A stretch of 64,000 nt of DNA from Anaeromyxobacter soli (GTDB lineage Bacteria > Myxococcota > Myxococcia > Myxococcales > Anaeromyxobacteraceae), in NCBI RefSeq assembly GCF_022808855.1, contig NZ_JAKZLF010000026.1:16044-80043 (forward strand), given 5' to 3'. The notes under the pieces are model-generated. The model searched no databases and had not been told where the DNA came from. It saw nothing but the letters and a program-made list of their open reading frames with translations. This document shows positions 62,413 through 64,000 of this stretch, piece by piece; position 1 is the first letter of the stretch; each line of letters begins with the position of its first letter. Both the position numbers and the translations under genes were made by a program.

Positions 62413-63003
62413 ATGAAGCTCAGGAATGGGATGTTCCTGGCCGGCGCGCTGGCGGCGCTCGGCCTCGGTACCGCGAGCGCCCAGGGCGCCGCCGCGGGGT
62501 CGTCGAGCACGACGGACGACGCCGGCAGGAGCGGCGGCAGCTCCGGCAGCGCGCACGGAACCGGCTCGAGCGACACGAGCGGCTGGGGGACGGGCAGCGC
62601 GGGCTCGAGCAGCCGGGAGTCCGGCGCCTCGGCCGGCAGCGCGTCGACCGACACGTCGAGCAAGCGCGCGACGACGACGCACCGGAAGAAGAAGAAGCAC
62701 CACACCTCGGCGGCCGGCCGCTCGAGCTCGACGACCGAGGGGACCGGCTCCGGCGCGTCGCGCTCCGGCTCCGCCTCGCCGAGCGACACGAGCGCGACTC
62801 AGGGCGCCGACACCGCCGGCACCGGCCAGGCGGGCGCGGCAGGCAGCGCCACGGGCGCCGAGAGCGGCTCCGCCGCCGGCGCAGGCTCGTCTGCCGGCGC
62901 AGGCTCGTCTGCCGGCACCGGCGCGGCCACCGGCACCGGCGCGGCCGGCTCCTCTGGCGGCGCCGGCTCGAGCGCAGGGGGCTCCGGCGGCGGCGGCAAG
63001 TAG
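62413..63003 (+). CDS. Secreted Ser/Gly/Ala-rich low-complexity protein
   Basis: A 196-residue protein with a signal peptide (LAGALAALGLGTASAQ, cleavage near residue 24). The mature part is almost wholly Ser, Gly, Ala and Thr, broken by one basic patch, KKKKHH (about residues 97-102). No fold expected. Ribosome site GGGAGAG before ATG 62413. May be a surface, matrix or glycosylated protein; the composition alone does not show which. Confidence 0.65.
   Translation: MKLRNGMFLAGALAALGLGTASAQGAAAGSSSTTDDAGRSGGSSGSAHGTGSSDTSGWGTGSAGSSSRESGASAGSASTDTSSKRATTTHRKKKKHHTSAAGRSSSTTEGTGSGASRSGSASPSDTSATQGADTAGTGQAGAAGSATGAESGSAAGAGSSAGAGSSAGTGAATGTGAAGSSGGAGSSAGGSGGGGK
62881..62916. repeat. Perfect 18-bp tandem repeat inside the Ser/Gly-rich gene
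   Basis: GCAGGCTCGTCTGCCGGC occurs twice in direct succession (62881-62898 and 62899-62916), encoding the repeated AGSSAG unit. Related but shorter ACCGGC repeats follow. In-frame copy-number change would lengthen or shorten the low-complexity region without breaking the frame. Confidence 0.9.
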
Positions 63004-63133
63004 GCGGAGCCGTCCGTCGCGTCGAGCGGGGCGTCCGGTGAGCCCGGCCGCCCCGCTCGCCCGCGGGCCGGCGCGGGGCAGCGGCCGACGCCCAGCCGTC
63101 CGGTGAACCGCGGGGTCCGGTTCGGTCGGTGGA

Positions 63134-64000
63134 TCAGAGCATCGCGCGCCGCAGGTCGGCGAGGAGCGCTGCGAGGTAGCTCGTGAAGCGCGCGGCGGCG
63201 GCGCCGTCGACCACCCGGTGGTCGTAGGACAGCGAGAGCGGCAGCATCAGCCGGGGGGCGAACTGAGCACCGTCCCACACCGGCCGCATCACGCTGCGCG
63301 AGACGCCGAGGATGGCGACCTCCGGCGCGTTGATGATCGGCGTGAACGCCGTCCCGCCGATGCCGCCGAGGCTCGAGATCGAGAACGTCCCGCCCTGCAT
63401 CTCGCCGAGCTGGAGCTTCCCGTCCCGCGCCTTCTGCGCGAGCTCCGCGAGCTCGCCCGCGATCTCGAGCACGCCCTTGCGGTCGGCGTCCCGCACCACC
63501 GGGACGACGAGCCCGCCCGGCGTGTCCGCCGCGAAGCCGATGTGGAAGTACTGCTTCAGCACGAGCTCGTCGCCCTCGAGCGACGCGTTGAAGTCGGGGA
63601 ACCTGCGGAGCGCCGCGACGCACGCCTTCACGAGGAAGGCGAGCAGCGTCACCTTGACCCCCTCCTTGGCGTGCTCCGCGTTGAGGGCGACGCGGAGCTT
63701 CTCGAGCTCGGTGACGTCCGCCTCGTCGTGCTGCGTGACGTGCGGGATCATCACCCAGTTCCGGGCGAGGTTCTTCCGCGAGATCTTCTTGATGCGCGAG
63801 AGCGGCCGGGTCTCGACCGGACCGTACTTCGCGAAGTCGACCTTCGGCCACGGCGCGACGTCGAGGCCGACGCCCGGGGCGCCGGTCGCGGCCGCGCTCA
63901 CGACCTCCTTCACGTAGCGCTGCACGTCCTCGTGCAGGATCCGGCCGCGCGGCCCCGACGGCTGGACGCGCCCGAGCTCCACGCCGAGCTCGCGCGCGAG
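63134..64000 (-). CDS. aceF: Dihydrolipoamide acetyltransferase (E2p) catalytic part, 5'-partial
   Basis: The last 288 residues of a 2-oxoacid dehydrogenase E2; the start lies beyond the window. A peripheral-subunit-binding domain (LARELGVELGRVQPSGPRGR) is followed after a linker by the catalytic acyltransferase domain with the active site DHRVVDG near the C-terminus. PWPKVDFAKYG and NLARNWVMIPHVTQHDEAD closely match the pyruvate dehydrogenase E2 type. It forms acetyl-CoA in the PDH core. The lipoyl domains would lie outside the window. Confidence 0.92.
   Translation of the reverse strand, partial: LARELGVELGRVQPSGPRGRILHEDVQRYVKEVVSAAATGAPGVGLDVAPWPKVDFAKYGPVETRPLSRIKKISRKNLARNWVMIPHVTQHDEADVTELEKLRVALNAEHAKEGVKVTLLAFLVKACVAALRRFPDFNASLEGDELVLKQYFHIGFAADTPGGLVVPVVRDADRKGVLEIAGELAELAQKARDGKLQLGEMQGGTFSISSLGGIGGTAFTPIINAPEVAILGVSRSVMRPVWDGAQFAPRLMLPLSLSYDHRVVDGAAAARFTSYLAALLADLRRAML

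Noticed and set aside
1..64000. CRISPR arrays, insertion sequences, tRNA or rRNA genes
   Set aside because: None seen: no regularly spaced repeats, no transposase-like proteins, no recognisable tRNA or rRNA segments.

Overview
The window is about 64 kb of very GC-rich DNA with strong G/C preference at third codon positions, densely packed with genes and free of mobile elements. The gene content (hopanoid genes, FAD-type desaturase, DUF362 and DUF169 proteins, several sigma-54 activators, respiratory molybdoenzyme, 2-oxoacid:ferredoxin oxidoreductase, repeat-rich lipoprotein) fits an Anaeromyxobacter-like member of the Myxococcota. That taxonomic call is inference; no marker gene such as rRNA is present.

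Layout. 1-3.3 kb: 3' part of a PrpR-like sigma-54 activator, an RpoH-like sigma factor, a zinc-finger/HTH antitoxin-like protein and a small hypothetical. 3.3-12.5 kb (minus): a seven-gene hopanoid/carotenoid operon, hpnA - hpnH - idi-2 - CrtI-type desaturase - squalene/phytoene synthase - shc - CruF/HpnG fusion, with overlapping junctions. 12.8-18.6 kb: small Cys-rich proteins, a YihY membrane protein, a universal stress protein, DUF169 flanked by two paralogous 64/65-residue Cys proteins, and a two-gene unknown operon. 18.7-24.3 kb (minus): biotin-dependent acyl-CoA carboxylase beta and alpha subunits plus a methyltransferase. 24.5-29.3 kb (plus): a Feo ferrous-iron uptake operon behind a candidate Fur box. 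29.4-36.1 kb (minus): FadL porin, molybdopterin sulfur-compound reductase (Psr/Phs type), Fe-S subunit, two YeeE/YedE proteins (one with a degenerate rhodanese domain) and an NrfD anchor, opposite a divergent sigma-54 activator. 37.8-43.6 kb (minus): repeat lipoprotein, 2-oxoacid:ferredoxin oxidoreductase in two fused genes, cold-shock protein. 44.4-52.6 kb: hemerythrin, AmrS-type radical SAM enzyme, secreted Cys-rich protein, exported PCMT, DUF362 Tat protein, site-2 protease, PRPP synthetase, and a convergent phosphoribosyltransferase/hydrolase fusion. 52.9-57.1 kb (minus): RND efflux pump. 57.4-64 kb: LuxR-type HTH, DUF3108, CcdA-thioredoxin fusion, S41 peptidase, Ser/Gly-rich secreted protein, and the catalytic end of a pyruvate dehydrogenase E2.

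How it fits together. The lipid operon supplies IPP/DMAPP balance, squalene, hopene and the side-chain steps. The Psr/YeeE block looks like anaerobic sulfur-compound respiration under a dedicated sigma-54 activator. Feo, hemerythrin, the ferredoxin-linked 2-oxoacid oxidoreductase and the radical SAM enzymes suit a facultative or strict anaerobe. The most notable items are the CruF-HpnG fusion, the palindrome/sigma-54 arrangement at 36.2-36.35 kb, the paired small Cys proteins around DUF169, and the PRTase-hydrolase fusion lacking its nucleophile.
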